From Azolla caroliniana (Eukaryota > Polypodiophyta): DNA of 64,000 nt. The position numbers and the translations under genes are program-made. Positions 34,560-46,101 of the stretch are shown piece by piece; position 1 is the stretch's first letter; every line of letters starts with the position of its first letter. The stretch covers positions 10,106,001 through 10,170,000 of the forward strand of contig JBHGNT010000011.1 in NCBI GenBank assembly GCA_043228905.1. The letters are read 5' to 3'. The notes beneath the pieces are model-generated. The model saw nothing but the letters and a program-made list of their open reading frames with translations. It was not told the DNA's origin and searched no databases.

Positions 34560-34980
34560 TGTTATTCCTTAGGGCCGGACAATGGCCTAACACAGGGTGT
34601 CTACGGAAGACACTTCACTAAAGGGGTGTTACCGCAAGAAATCTTAAGACACAACGATTAAGCAGACTTAATTGGTTCCTTAAACAATACGGCATTAACT
34701 TAATACACGCGTAAGATATAACAATTAATACAGAACGGTAATCAATATGTGAAGATAAAACAAGAAGCTTATATTAATTCTCCGTTAAAGTTTTACATCT
34801 TTATATAGGTCACCGATGCTGTGTACAAAACGGTGCCAACCGGCACCTGTTCGGGACCCGTCCGGATCCAGATCGGCATACCGATTCCGGTCCATCCGTT
34901 CACTACTTAATTATAATCTATTCCGAATAACCATTCCCTTTCACATTCTGGTCTTTAACTCTTTTGCCGGCCAGGTAACA
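34560..34980 (-). repeat. Gypsy-A 3' LTR
   Basis: In plus coordinates it runs tgttattcct...ggtaaca. It pairs with 62666-63097, with about 25 substitutions by eye and an ~11-bp indel. A minus-strand TATA box (tatataaag) lies near 34798-34806. Confidence 0.93.
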
Positions 34981-35033
34981 CATGGCACGCCCGTGGGACA
35001 GTACCTTGTACGTCGAATCCCACTATCCGGCCC

Positions 35034-38000
35034 TTAGCCTTCGTCCAAGATATCCAGAATACTCTGCTCCAAGGTATCCAATGGTTCTTCGGAACTCTAT
35101 TGTTGCTACTGCTGCGGTTGCTGTGGTTGCTGTTGTGGTTGTGGTTGCTGTTGTTGTGGCTGTTGTTGTGGCTCCGGCTCCTCCGACTGTTACTCCTTAG
35201 ATGGCGTCTGTTCGGCTCCCGGTACCGGCGGTTCTGGCGGTGATTCCTCCGTTAGCTGCTTTGCCGGATTTGACTCCGGTTGACTCTCCCTAGCCTTGTC
35301 TCTGTCTGGTCCTTGCTTTGGTGATGGCTCCTCATCACTAAGGTTGACGGTCGCCACCTGCTTTGCGTCTTCTTTTCGTAGCCTGGTCCGCTCATAGCTT
35401 TCAAATTGGATTTGAGCATCTAGTCGATCATCGTCCAGCTGTGCTACTAGTTGTCGGACCACTGCTGATTGTTCCTCCGCTAGAGTTACAAAATCTTCGG
35501 CTAACTCATCTCTTACGGCAGTGAAGTCCTCCTTTGTTAGCATGTAGCAATCGTCGCCATCCTTCTGCAAGTTTTCTGCGTCCGCCCTTAGCAACTGGAG
35601 CTCGACTGTGTGTTTTGCCCATTTGTCCCACCATTGCGCGGAGCTTTCGTCAATCAAGCGTTTTGTCTTGTTCCTGCATGTCTGGACAATGAACTGGATC
35701 CGCTCCAATCCCATCTTCGATTTGTCCTCTGTGGCTTGTCGTTCTTCCTTCAATTGCTTGATCAGCGCCACTGTGTCCGCCTCCTGCTCCCGGTAATGTG
35801 ACAATTGGTGTTGGTAGGTGTTCTACAACCTCTGCAATACCATTATCACTCTTTCCTTCTCTCATAATGTTGCTTATGGAGCTCCATACGTTCTTGTGTG
35901 GCTTCATCTAGTAGCGTGGTTCTTTCAGCCCGTTCCTCCGCTAGCGCCGTCTCCGCTCGATGCACCTCCTGCCGGAGCTCTGCCATCTTCTCATGCTGTT
36001 TCTTATGCTCTGTATCCAGGTGCTTGTAGTCCCGGTGCAGGTGCTCAAAATCATCGGTCTTCTACTTCAGCTTCTGGTTGAGTTGTCGGCGAGCGCGGTC
36101 TTCCTGATCCTTTTGTTGATAGAGTTCTTCTTTAAGTCTTTTCATTTCTGTTTCCGCCATCCGTCGTAGCTTCTCCTTTTCTTGTAGCGCCTTCTCTTTT
36201 TCCTCCTTCAGCCGGTCATATGCCTGATGTCCTTTCCGCAGATTTTCTTCTGCCCGATGGAGGTTCTCAATAGTCTTTCTTTGCTCTTCTTTTGCTGCTT
36301 TCTTCAAGTCCCGCTCTCGGGTGCGTAATGCTTCTTGTGCGGCTAGTTCATCTCTCAATTCAGCAAGCTCTTTTGCTTGCACCGTCACTATCTCCGGAAC
36401 TGGTTCCGTCTCCGGGGTCTTATTGTTATGTACAGGTGCCGGTGTTTCTTTATTCTGTACATCTACCGGAGTCACCAGTGCTTGGATCGGTGGTCTGGTT
36501 AAGGCCATTTTGGCCAATTCTTCTGTGGCCAAGTCCAAGACTTGTTCTAAGCTCCGGATCCTTGCCCGGGCCGTCTCTAGTTCTCCGGTTGTGATGAGCA
36601 ACCGGTCCATCTGTGCTTTCTCTTTTGCCTCTATGTAGTGTACCACTCCGACAATCTGTTCTCCAATCCACCGGAGCCATTAGCTGCCGGTGCCCTGTTG
36701 TTGCGTTTGCCCGGAGGGTTGGCTGTTGGTGTCGCTGGCCAGTGGTCGGTTTTGTCCGGTTGCGTTGAGCTGCAACTCTGTCTCTGGTTGGTGACCACTT
36801 TGCCATTCTGGTTCCGACTTCGTTGGCCGCTCCGCCTCTGATTGCGCTTGCCTTGCCGGTGGGGTAGGCGACTGTACTTCCGGTGCTTGCATTTCGAGTC
36901 TTGCCGTATCTTGACCCCCCGGTAGAGTTTGTTGTGCAGGGAGCTTTGTGACCGGTTCTATCTGAACCGGTTCCGGGTTCACCCTTGGTGTGGGATGCTT
37001 GGTGTGGGGTAGAGGCGTTCCATCCTTCTTTGGGTCTGAACGCTCCCCAGCCTGTTCGGAGGTACTTGCCTTCTAGTGCTGCTGGAGGTGCTCTAATGGT
37101 TCCTCCTCCGCTTCCTCCTCCTGAGTCCCGATGTTGATTTTTGCTGCCAAGGGTTTCGGCTCTTGTTGAACCGGTCAGTGAAGTCTGATCTTGATTGGTC
37201 GTGCCGGTGGCTCCTGCTACGTTTTCGCCTGCCTCTTTCTATTGGCACGCTCCTTTGCTGCCTGGTCCGTGTCGGCCGCCTTCCCTTTGGTTGCCTTAGA
37301 GGCCAACAACTGTTGTCGTTTTGAGGCCGTTTTCGGGGTGACTTTGGTTGTTCTTCCCCGCTTCGTAGTTTTGACGGGCTCGATAGGTGGTGCCAATAGG
37401 GTGAGCCATTGCGCAACTGCCGTCCATATCTTCCGACCCACCTTGCCTCTGATAGAATCGATGGCTGCACAGAGGCCATCCGCAATCAGTACCGGCCAGT
37501 CCACCTTCACGCCTTCATATGTTGCTATGATTAAGCCGGCCCAGTTTTGAGGCATGCACGGGGGTCGAGGGTATACATGTCCAAATTCATGGAGCACACG
37601 AGCAATCTCTCGAAAGAGTAGATCTTCGCCACCCTGTGTCCGGTAGGCCTTGCTGGCCAGAGAGTATTCCCCAAAATATTTTCGGAGCTGCTCTGGGGTA
37701 GGGTTGTCGATAGTGAAGATGCCCCTTTCTGGAAGCCCAATCAAAGCATGGATGGCTTCCTCTGAGATCAGTTCCGTGTCGATGTCCTTTACTATCTTCT
37801 CCACCTCTCGGTGCGGTGGCGCCTCCATGATGATGAGGAACCCTTCTAACCCGTGTTGCCTTAGCCACTTCTTGGCTGCTTCCGAGAGTGCTTGGTAGTC
37901 CATGGCTTCTTCGAGGTCGGTGAGCGTTGGTGAGGGGTGTGTTTGAGGAGGCTCTGTGTGTGTGGGATCGCGTCTGATGATCTTCAATCGCCTGTGCTCG

Positions 38001-38062
38001 TTTGTGCTCCTCTGTTCGCGAAATGTGAAGGCTTCCATGCGGTGGGAGTTTTCTTGCTGCAT
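35034..38062 (-). pseudogene. Gypsy-A post-pol coding region (~1,000 codons), function unknown
   Basis: After integrase, one minus-strand frame opens at 38062 (MQQENSHRMEAFTF). It stays in register to about 36062, crossing five stops, then continues after a frameshift from 35804. Parts in order: a globular ~200-residue domain (WLRQHGLEGFLIIM, IHALIGLPERGIFTI, CMPQNWAGLIIATYEG, KIWTAVAQWLTLLAPP); a basic TTKRGRTTKVTPKTASKRQQ stretch; a Pro/Gln-rich stretch; long coiled coils of charged heptads (36646-35820, 35804-35360); and a poly-Gln stretch. The likely natural stop is TAA at 35034-35036. The layout recalls accessory ORFs of Tat/Athila-type elements. The globular domain only loosely resembles the putative plant transposon/mobile domain group, which needs a profile search. 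Confidence 0.7.
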
Positions 38063-38559
38063 GTTGACGCCTTTTTTTTCCTGACTCGCGTGTGTGCACG
38101 TCGTGTACTAAAATAGAATGACGTGCCATGTGGCGGCGGTTTAATATCCTATTAATAGCCCACTACGTACCTTTTCAAAGTGCATGTTCACTCCTTGTTC
38201 TTGCATGTGTCCGTTCACCCCTCACCCATCCATGATTTACTTTGATTGATTTGATTTGATTTGATAAAAATGTTTTGGTTAATTCGCATCCGGTCTGGCT
38301 AGACCCCTATCCAAATGGTGGGACTTGCCGGTTGCGGGACTGCCTGCCGTTGCGTTGTTCTTGCTGTTTGCCGGCTCGTGCTCCCTCTTGCCGATTGCGA
38401 ATTGTGTTGCCGTTTCATCCGACTTACCGATGTCCGGCTCTGTGTTGGCCTTGTTCAAATGGGTTTCTTGGCATGGGTCCATTGTATGGTTTGAGTCAGA
38501 ACCCATTGACCCATTTACCTAGAACCTCGCCGACGAGTGTCCCTAACTGGTACAAAACG

Positions 38560-41500
38560 TTGCACTCACGCGTAATCCAGTATGGTCCGGTCCACTGAAA
38601 CCGTAGCTTCCCCGACATCTTACCCATCCAGGTCTGGAATACTAGTACTGCTTACCGATTCCGAACATCTTTTTGTTCCCTTTCTGGTGACGATCCACGA
38701 ACGCTTTCCTTCGCCACTACTCTAGTTCTAGGTGCATGATGTTGGCTAGCCGGTGTTCTTCCAATTCGCACAGCGCGGCTAACCAGATAGCTTCCGATTC
38801 CTTCTCATTTAGACGTTCCCGAATCTGTATTCGTAAACTCGGTACCTGGAACTCTACCGGCATCACTGCTTCCAATCCGAATGCTAGGCGAAATGGTGTT
38901 GTGCGGATACTTGTCTTATATGCCGTTCGGTAGGCCTAGAGTGAAATGTGTAGCTTTGTATCCCAATTTGTCCGGTTCTCATTGACGATTTTTCGCAGGA
39001 TGTTCTGTAGTGTTTTATTTGTTGACTTAGCTAATCCGTTGGCTTGCGGATAATAGGGAGTGCTCCGTTTGTGCACCACCGCATAAAATGTCGTCAAACT
39101 TTCCTCTACTTGCCCTAAGAAGTGCCCACCTTGGTCACTTATTAGCTCTATCGGACATCCATATCAGCACCAGATGCATTCATATAAAAATTTTGCCGTG
39201 GATGCCGCGGTGTTGTCACGTAGTACTTTGGCTTCCACCCATTTTGTGCAATAATCCATAGCTACTATTACGTATCGGTTGCCGGTTCTCATTGCTGGTG
39301 GTTTGAATGGACCGACAAATCCAACCCCCATTTCTGAAATGGTTCTAACGGTAGCACGGGCTGGTGAGGCATCCTGGCTTGTTCGGTTGGTTGGCCCATT
39401 CGCTGACATAGGTCGCATTCTTTAGCATACCGAACTGCATCCTTCAATGTTGTCGGCCACCATAGTCCACTCTGCCATATATTCCTTGTCGTAGCGTCTC
39501 CGGCATAATGTCCTCCAGCCACTCTGCAGTGTGCTTCGCGCAATATTATTCCCTTTTCGTCGCTGCGCATTGCACGCTGCCATATGCCATCTGTGCCTTT
39601 GTGGTATAGTGTGCGCTTGTAATAGACAGAAGTGCCGGCTTTGAACCGCTAAGTGTTTCCTTTCATCTCTGTTCATCTCCTCCGGAGGTAAGCCGATGCT
39701 CAAAAATTGGTGCATGTTGGTGAGTTACTTGTCTTCCTCTGCGACCGTACCATCCGTTGTCGTTTTTGCTGTGACTCTAAACAGCTCTGCATCCGGAAAG
39801 TCGTCTGGGACGCCGTCACCGGTTTCGCCGGAATCTAACCGGCTCAAATAGTCTGCTACTGCATGTTGTATGTCGGGTCGGTGGAATATCTCGAACTCGA
39901 ATTCTTGTAATAGTAACGTCCACCAGGCCAGCTTACCGATGAGTGATGCTTTGGACACCAAGTAGAGGAGTGTCGAATGATCTACATGAAAGGAAAGTTT
40001 CCTTCCCAACAGATAGTGTCTAAACTTGGTGACACTGTAGATCATACCCAAGGCCTCTCTTTCCATTATGGAATAATTACGTTCCGCTTGGGACAGCTTC
40101 CGGCTGGCATAATACACTGGCCGGTACCATTTCGGTTCTGTAAGTTGCATCAGCGCGCTCCCGATTGCGATGTCGGACGCGTCAACGAACACATGGAACT
40201 CTTTAGACCAGTCCGGAGGTTGCACCACCGGCGTTTGTGACAACAGTACTTTTAGTGCCTGGTAAGCCTGGTCTTCTGTGTCCGTCCATCGAAATGGTGT
40301 ACGATGTACTGCGGCATGCAATGGTGTAGCCAGGTCTGCCAGATACCGGAGCATTCGGCTATGCCACCGAATTTGTCCTAAGAACCAGCTTAGTGCCTTT
40401 GTCGTGGCTGGTGCCGGTGCCTCTAGGATTGCCTTTACTTTGTCCGGATCCACTGCGATGCCGTCCTTGCTCACTATGTGGCCTAGTAACGCTCCGATGG
40501 TTACTCCGAACACGCATTTTGCCAGGTTAAGGCTTAGCCGGTAAACCCTACATTTCTCCAAACATAGTCGGAGGTGCTGAAGGTGATCCCCTTCCCGGCT
40601 ATAAACAGCGAAGTCGTCCAAGAACACCTGCATGAATGCCAAAATGAATTCTCTAAATATCTCCATGATGATCTGCTGGAAGGTTGTCGGCACCGTTTTC
40701 AGTCCAAACATCATCACTACGGCAACAAAGACTCCCCATTCGGTGACAAAAGCGGTTTTCTCCTGGTCGGAGGGGTGCATCTGGATCTGATTATAGCCGC
40801 TGAAACCGTCTAGAAAACTGTACACCTCATGACCGGCGACCGCATCTAGGACTCCATCCGTGAATGGAAGTGGGAAGGCGTCCGTTACCGTAGCCGCATT
40901 CAATTTCTCGTAGTCGACGCACACTCTTATCTTACCGTTCTTTTTGGGTACTACAACTATCGGACTGAGCCATGTGGCTTTCTTTACCGGTCAGATGAAG
41001 CCCACTCTTAGCAACTTGTCGATTTCTTCTTTGACTTTTGTTGCGTAATTCGGGTTCATCCGGTAACACCGTTGCACTACCGGTTTGGCGTCTTTACTCA
41101 TATGTATCTGGTGTTGATACAACTGAGGATCGAGTCCCCGCATGTCCTCGTAGGACCAGGCGAACACATCGCGAAATTCTTTTAGGAGTGTGATCATTGC
41201 CGTTTTGTTCTCCGGGGTCATTTCCTTGGCGATGTGTACCGGTCTTGTGTCCTCTATGGTACCTAGGTTTACCTCTTCTAGTTGGGATGCTTTCACACAC
41301 TGCGACACTGCCATTTCTCTTTCCAGTGCCTCCTGTGCTTGCCGTAATTCCCGGATTGCTTCTTTATCGGGTTCCTCGTCGGTCCCGTCTGGTTGCAGTA
41401 TGTACGGTGATACTACTTCGGCTACATCAATTTCGAATAGAGGTACAATCTTCGGATTTTCCTGTAAGTATTTATCGATCTCTTCGTCCGCCAATCCTTC

Positions 41501-42093
41501 CAGCATGTTGACACATTCCGCATATAGCGGCGTTGATTCCTTATCGGTTCCGAACCGTGGTTGAGTCCGTACTCGCACTTTCTCTTTTCCATGCCGGAAC
41601 GTAATGATATTCTTCCTCCAGTTTTGCTTGATGTGTGTTGTTTTTAATCAAGGGCGTCCCAACAATAGAGGTAAGCTCCCTGAGCCTGTAGCTGGAAAAC
41701 TACTGCAGAAATGCAAAATGTGTGACCCCCGATGGTCACTTCCAGATCACGTATGATTCCGGTCGGCCGTACGGAGCTTGTGTCCGCCATCCGAAGCCAA
41801 AATGGGCATGGTTCCCAGTCATGGATTCCAAGAGTGTTACACGTTCGGAGGCTGATCACGTTCACGCCGGATCCTCCATCGATAATCGTGTCGGGTAGCT
41901 CTTTTCCTTTCATGATGGTTGTGATTGCCGGACTGCTTGTGTCTACCACTACCAGTCCTTCCTCCAAATTTGAAACGAATGTAGGAGTTGGTGGCATGTT
42001 GGCTGCCGTCCTTCTTGTCTTCAGTTTTTCTGTGAAGTGTGGTACCAGTTGCAATAGCCGGCCTAACGGGAGCATTATTTGGCATTTTTGCAA
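38560..42093 (-). pseudogene. Gypsy-A pol: protease, RT, RNase H, integrase
   Basis: Protease (42093-41644) has IIDGGSGVNVIS as active-site region and LGIHDWEPCPFWLRMADTSS, then shifts frame at LGRP. A linker with PLFEIDVAEVVSPY leads to RT, broken by a TGA at about 40988-40990 (GFI*PVKKATW). RT has FLDGFSGYNQIQMHPSDQEK and FLDD (40613-40624). RNase H starts at HVFVDASDIAIG. The stop at 39725 ends that frame. Integrase follows in two more frames: the zinc-binding H...H...C-x2-C segment (to CDLCQRMG), MDYCTKWVEA, and, past 39164, LISDQGGHFLG. The C-terminus fades near 38560. No aligned chromodomain is visible. Confidence 0.9.
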
Positions 42094-42210
42094 CGCCTTC
42101 CATGTTGGGTTTTCGGGCTGCCCCGGGCCGGTGAGCTCTTCGGCATTCTCCTTTTGTTGTTCGAACTCAGCCGCATTTCACTCGTTTGCCTTCTTCACCC
42201 ATTCGGTTGC

Positions 42211-43305
42211 CTACTTCTGGATGGCTTCTTGAGTTTCCCACTCCGTGGCTTTGCCCTTTGATCTTGTAGTGACTTGTTGTATGTCTGCGACTTTCGCGTC
42301 TACCATGTTCACCGTTGGTCGCTTGTTGTAGCTCTTCGCCGGACATTGATTACTATAATGGCCTTCTTGTCGGCAATAATAGCAGTACGGCTTCCGGGTG
42401 TTGTTGGATTCGGCGTGTGTGCTTGGTAGAGGTCCTATGGTAAGTGCTTGGTTTTGGTCCGGTTGGCTGGTTGGAGCGCCCTTTTCCGGTTCCCGTGGAT
42501 GACCCCCCTTTTTGTTGAAATGATGTTTCTTATTGAAATTCTTTTTGTTGCGGTAACCTTGTCGGGGCTGGTCATCATACTTGCCATAGTTGTCCCGTCG
42601 TTGGTTGTAACCAAGGGAGTGATCCCAGTTGTATCTCTCATACCGTCCATTATAGTCCCGGTATCTATCCTGTCTGTCATACCAGTCATAAGCGTCTCTT
42701 CGATCGCTATACCAGACATCTTGTGCTGGCTGGTAGCGCTCCTCTCGCCGCCAATGTTCTTCTTCTTCCTCCCGGTTGCTTCGTGGTTCAATTTGCCGGA
42801 CCGGTGGTGCTTGTCGATTTAACAAGTTATACTCACACCGTTCCATTGTGTGACTTTTGGAGTGGAAGAGCAAGCATTGGGAACGCATGGTGCATTCTAG
42901 CGCCGAATGTCCGACATTCAAGCATGTTGTACATTGAATTGCTTGCTGGAAACGGAGGTCCTCATCTGTCGGTAGTGCACGCTGAAGTGCGCCCATGGTT
43001 AGCCATGAACTTGAGTTTTCCATTTCCCGAACTCGGTCGATCACTTGATCTATGCTGCTGGTGCGGAAATCAATGATGGTGCACACCGTTCGTAAGGGTT
43101 CCCGGAGTGCTGCTAAGAATATGGCCTTTGTTTCTTCCTCCGGTGGTGTCCGGCTGAGCGTGTGGATCCGCTGGAACCGGATGACAAACTGTTGAATGTT
43201 CTCTGTTGGTTCTTGCCGGATACTGTAAAATAAGCCTACCATTTCCCGCTGGTCCATCTCCTTGTGAAAGAAATGCAAGAATTTTGTCTTTAATGTTTCA
43301 AACAT
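42211..43305 (-). pseudogene. Gypsy-A gag, C-terminal part
   Basis: From MFETLKTKFLHFFHKEMDQ the Gag core continues (GLFYSIRQEPTENIQQFVIR), with zinc knuckles CTTCLNVGHSALEC and CYYCRQEGHYSNQC intact and a middle one degraded (CLLFHSKSHTMERC). Between them lies a Tyr/Arg/Asp-rich stretch. The reading frame seems to extend right to 43398, but that part is Gypsy-B LTR. The true upstream Gag lies beyond Gypsy-B at 61814. Confidence 0.88.
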
Positions 43306-43689
43306 TGTCGTGAAGATTTTCGGCAATAGTGTGAAAATCCCATAAAACGTACAAAATCGAGTATGAATCACGTAATACAATAATTGTGAAGATAACATTT
43401 TTAATATCTAAGTACAAAATGATGGAGGTTTCGAATGCACTTTATTACACGATAAAAGGACAACTAAATGTCAAGATATGAGGGTATAAAGTTTGTGAAA
43501 AGAAAAGAGAAAATTGTGAGATATCCCACATAGGCACGACAAATACGGCTCTCATCATATATAAGGTGGAGCAAAAGATATTATCTTTGTGTCTATGTGT
43601 GGAGCATAGAGAGTTCAAGGTAACTTGAACTTAGAGTGGAGGTGGCTAGCTACTCGAAAAGGGTTTTGGCCAACCAAAACCGGACCAGC

Positions 43690-43855
43690 GATGGAGCCGG
43701 TGATCCGACGGCGGCATCCGACCGCAATCCGGCGGCGGCATGCGGCACCGGTATCCGGCGGCGGCATCCGGCGTCGGCGTCGACATCCGGCGGCAGCACC
43801 GGTATCCGGCGTCGACATTCGGCGGCGGCACTGGCATCCGGCGAACCGACGACTA
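43690..43855. repeat. GC-rich CGG-type minisatellite in Gypsy-B LTR
   Basis: Repeated words catccggcggcggc, caccggtatccggcg and gtcggcgtcgacatc form imperfect units in an otherwise AT-rich LTR. The 3' LTR copy (57690-57736 plus 61228-61305) has fewer units. TR-GAG inserted in this array. Confidence 0.85.
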
Positions 43856-43902
43856 GATAAAATAAATATATAAAAATATATACATATTTACATATATACA
43901 AG

Positions 43903-43975
43903 GAGGGCAAGTATGGATTCAAACCTTGCACCTCCAAGTTAGGAGTCAAATGGCTTACCATTAAGCCATGGTATT
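43903..43975 (-). repeat. tRNA-like segment in Gypsy-B 5' LTR (antisense)
   Basis: The minus strand has an A-box-like TGGCTTAATGGTAAGCC, an anticodon-arm-like CTCCTAACTTGGAG and a B-box-like GGTTTGAATCC. The stem at the ends is not convincing. The matching copy in the 3' LTR is at 61342-61415. Confidence 0.5.
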
Positions 43976-44377
43976 TAGTTGAAATTATATTTCTATCATT
44001 GTACTTTTACATGTAAATTCTCATCCATGAGTGCTAAAATGAGTGACATGGTTAGCATGCACCACATGTAATACTTAAGCGCCAAATGGCAAACATGCAA
44101 TTTATGCATGTCTTGTACCCTCACATGCATCATATGCATGAGAGCATCTATAAAAGAGGGAAGGGGGAGGAGAAAAACACGGGGTTTTTTTATGAAAATT
44201 AAGAGGAAGAAATTCGTTATCAAATTGATCGTGTAAACTCAAATTCTCTCTTTTCCAATCTATCTTAAGTACTTTCTCGCCAAAGCTTGTATTGACTCTA
44301 AATCCTTCTGGTCCAGAACCCCGGCGGTTCCGCCTCACGATCCGCGCGTAGTGACGGATCTTCACGACATAATCAAG

Positions 44378-44395
44378 TGGTGAACCCGACGTGAA
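44378..44395 (+). promoter_or_regulatory. Gypsy-B primer-binding-site candidate
   Basis: TGGTGAACCCGACGTGAA lies 8 nt inside the 5' LTR end. The identical 18-mer occurs on the minus strand just inside the TR-GAG 5' LTR. It is not the common initiator-Met type and I cannot name the tRNA. Confidence 0.65.
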
Positions 44396-44436
44396 CGAGG
44401 CGGTAGGAAGGATCAAGTCGAGATTAATACTTGGAG

Positions 44437-45620
44437 ATGGCGTCCTCAAGCAACCAAGCAGGAGAGCTCGAAAGGATGATGCTAATCGTCGAGCAAATGA
44501 TGAGATCTCGGGACAACGACACGAGCGTGGAGAAGGCTGTCGATCGTGTCGTAGAGCTCGAGGGCCAATTCGATGGAAGGAACGTTACGAAGTTCCTTGA
44601 TGCATATAAGAGGGAGATGAATCAAAGGGACGTGTCCGAGGCACATCAAATCGCAAGCTTCAAGAGAGTTGTCGCCAACAACATCCAAAGACGCGTCATC
44701 GAGCTTCAAGAAGGAAAGACAACATGGTCCGAGTTCGAGAAAACGATACTAGCGGAGTTCGTGACTGAAGACTCAACGAGGATGACTCGACATGCCCTGA
44801 TGAAGTGGATAGAGAAGAAGAATAAGAAGATGAGCGTCTCGAGGGTGTACGACGAATTCGACCAGATGTTTAGTCGTCTCCCCAATACGGACCAAGTGTT
44901 TCTTGAAGAGGACAAGACTTTGTACTTCTTGAAGGCCGTGGACATAAAGGATAGACGGGAGTTGGGGACTCTTCTCGAAGATGATACCCAAGCAAATGGG
45001 CTCGTAGCAGACTGGATCGCGGTGAAGCGGGCATGCAATAGGCTCGACAAGCGTCGCCAATGGGTTGATGACACCGACTTGACGGGACCGACTACCACGG
45101 AGAAAGCAAGACCGCCGAAAGTAGCTGAGCCGCTGAGACAAAGTAACGTGGAAGAAAAGAAGATTGATGACGACATCATTGAAGAGCTAGCGAAGAAGTT
45201 CGAGAAGGTCACTCTAGCCAACATGAATCGTCGGGGCCCTAAAGGAAAAGAACCCTTTAGATGCGCAATAGCATGGACCACATGAGAAGGGATTGTGCAA
45301 GCCTTCGAGAGGCGATTCGACAAAATATCGTATACATAGAGGACAACATGATCTGCTCAAGCGAGACTAGAAGACCCCTATGGGTGAATTTCGGAAGAGG
45401 AGGAATGAAGAGATCTATGGAGGATGCCGATGCGACTCATGTGGATGCGATGCACTATGGTGCGTCAGCCGAAATAAGAGTCGGGAAAGACAAGACTGAA
45501 GCTGCTAGAGCGGGAGCAAAGTTTTGGACTTCCGTTCTCGAATATGAGAAGAAGGGAAAAGTCACATCGAACGAGGTAGAGCTTGCAGACCGAAGCGTTC
45601 AAAGCATAACCGGGTGGTCG
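44437..45620 (+). pseudogene. Gypsy-B gag, N-terminal part (split by Gypsy-C)
   Basis: Start chosen at MASSSNQAGELERMML. The Gag core reads GQFDGRNVTKFLDAYKREMN and TRMTRHALMKWIEKK, then LEDDTQANGLVADW. Near 45260 a small deletion destroys the zinc knuckle and shifts the frame (FRCAIAWTT stop versus NSMDHMRRDCASLREAI). The second frame continues to SITGWS at 45620, where Gypsy-C begins. The homologous Gag in TR-GAG shares the same block order. Confidence 0.88.
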
Positions 45621-46094
45621 TGTTAAGAGTCTATTACTAATCAATAGACCAAATCAAGTAAAAAGGAAGAAAATAGATTGGATAGAAGAACCCGTTCCAC
45701 CCGACCACCCCCGAGCTATGATCTAGACATAGCCAACCTACCACCGACGTCCCATACCGCCGGATATTAGGATGACTAATACCTTGGAAGAGATAAACAC
45801 GATCGTCGAGACGAAAGCCTAGCCCGCACCACCGGTGTCTACGACAGCAGCCTTCCGACGTGATGATCTCTATGAGGGTAGCTAAGCCTCATATTTATAC
45901 CTTTTCCTAGGCCCCTTGAATAGATGTGCCTTTCTAAAAGGCTCTCTATTCATTGGTTGTCTAAATCATGATAGTGCATGCACATATCATTCATTCTATC
46001 CAATCATTAGTCCCCTTTTTAATAATAGTGAACATACCCTTCACTAATGTAAATATTAGTGACCTACCCTCACCAACGTTATGTGTACATAACA
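45621..46094 (-). repeat. Gypsy-C 3' LTR
   Basis: In plus coordinates it runs tgttaagagtc...gtacataaca, 474 bp. A minus-strand TATA box (tataaata) is near 45891-45899. Adjacent bases 46095-46107 (minus aagtaggggagta) are the polypurine tract. Confidence 0.96.
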
Positions 46095-46101
46095 TACTCC
46101 C

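Larger units (their letters stand above)
43306..44369 (+). repeat. Gypsy-B 5' LTR
   Basis: 1,064 bp. It contains a GC-rich minisatellite (43690-43855, units like atccggcggcggc), an antisense tRNA-like segment (43903-43975) and a TATA box (tataaaag, 44149-44156). It differs from the 3' LTR at roughly ten single sites plus length changes in the minisatellite and an 8-bp indel. Confidence 0.93.

Noticed and set aside
35100-35170. CAA/CAG repeat as a free microsatellite
   Set aside because: It lies in frame at the end of the Gypsy-A post-pol coding region and is better read as its poly-Gln stretch.
43306-43398. N-terminal extension of Gypsy-A Gag
   Set aside because: These codons belong to the Gypsy-B LTR; the real Gag continues across the insertion at 61814.
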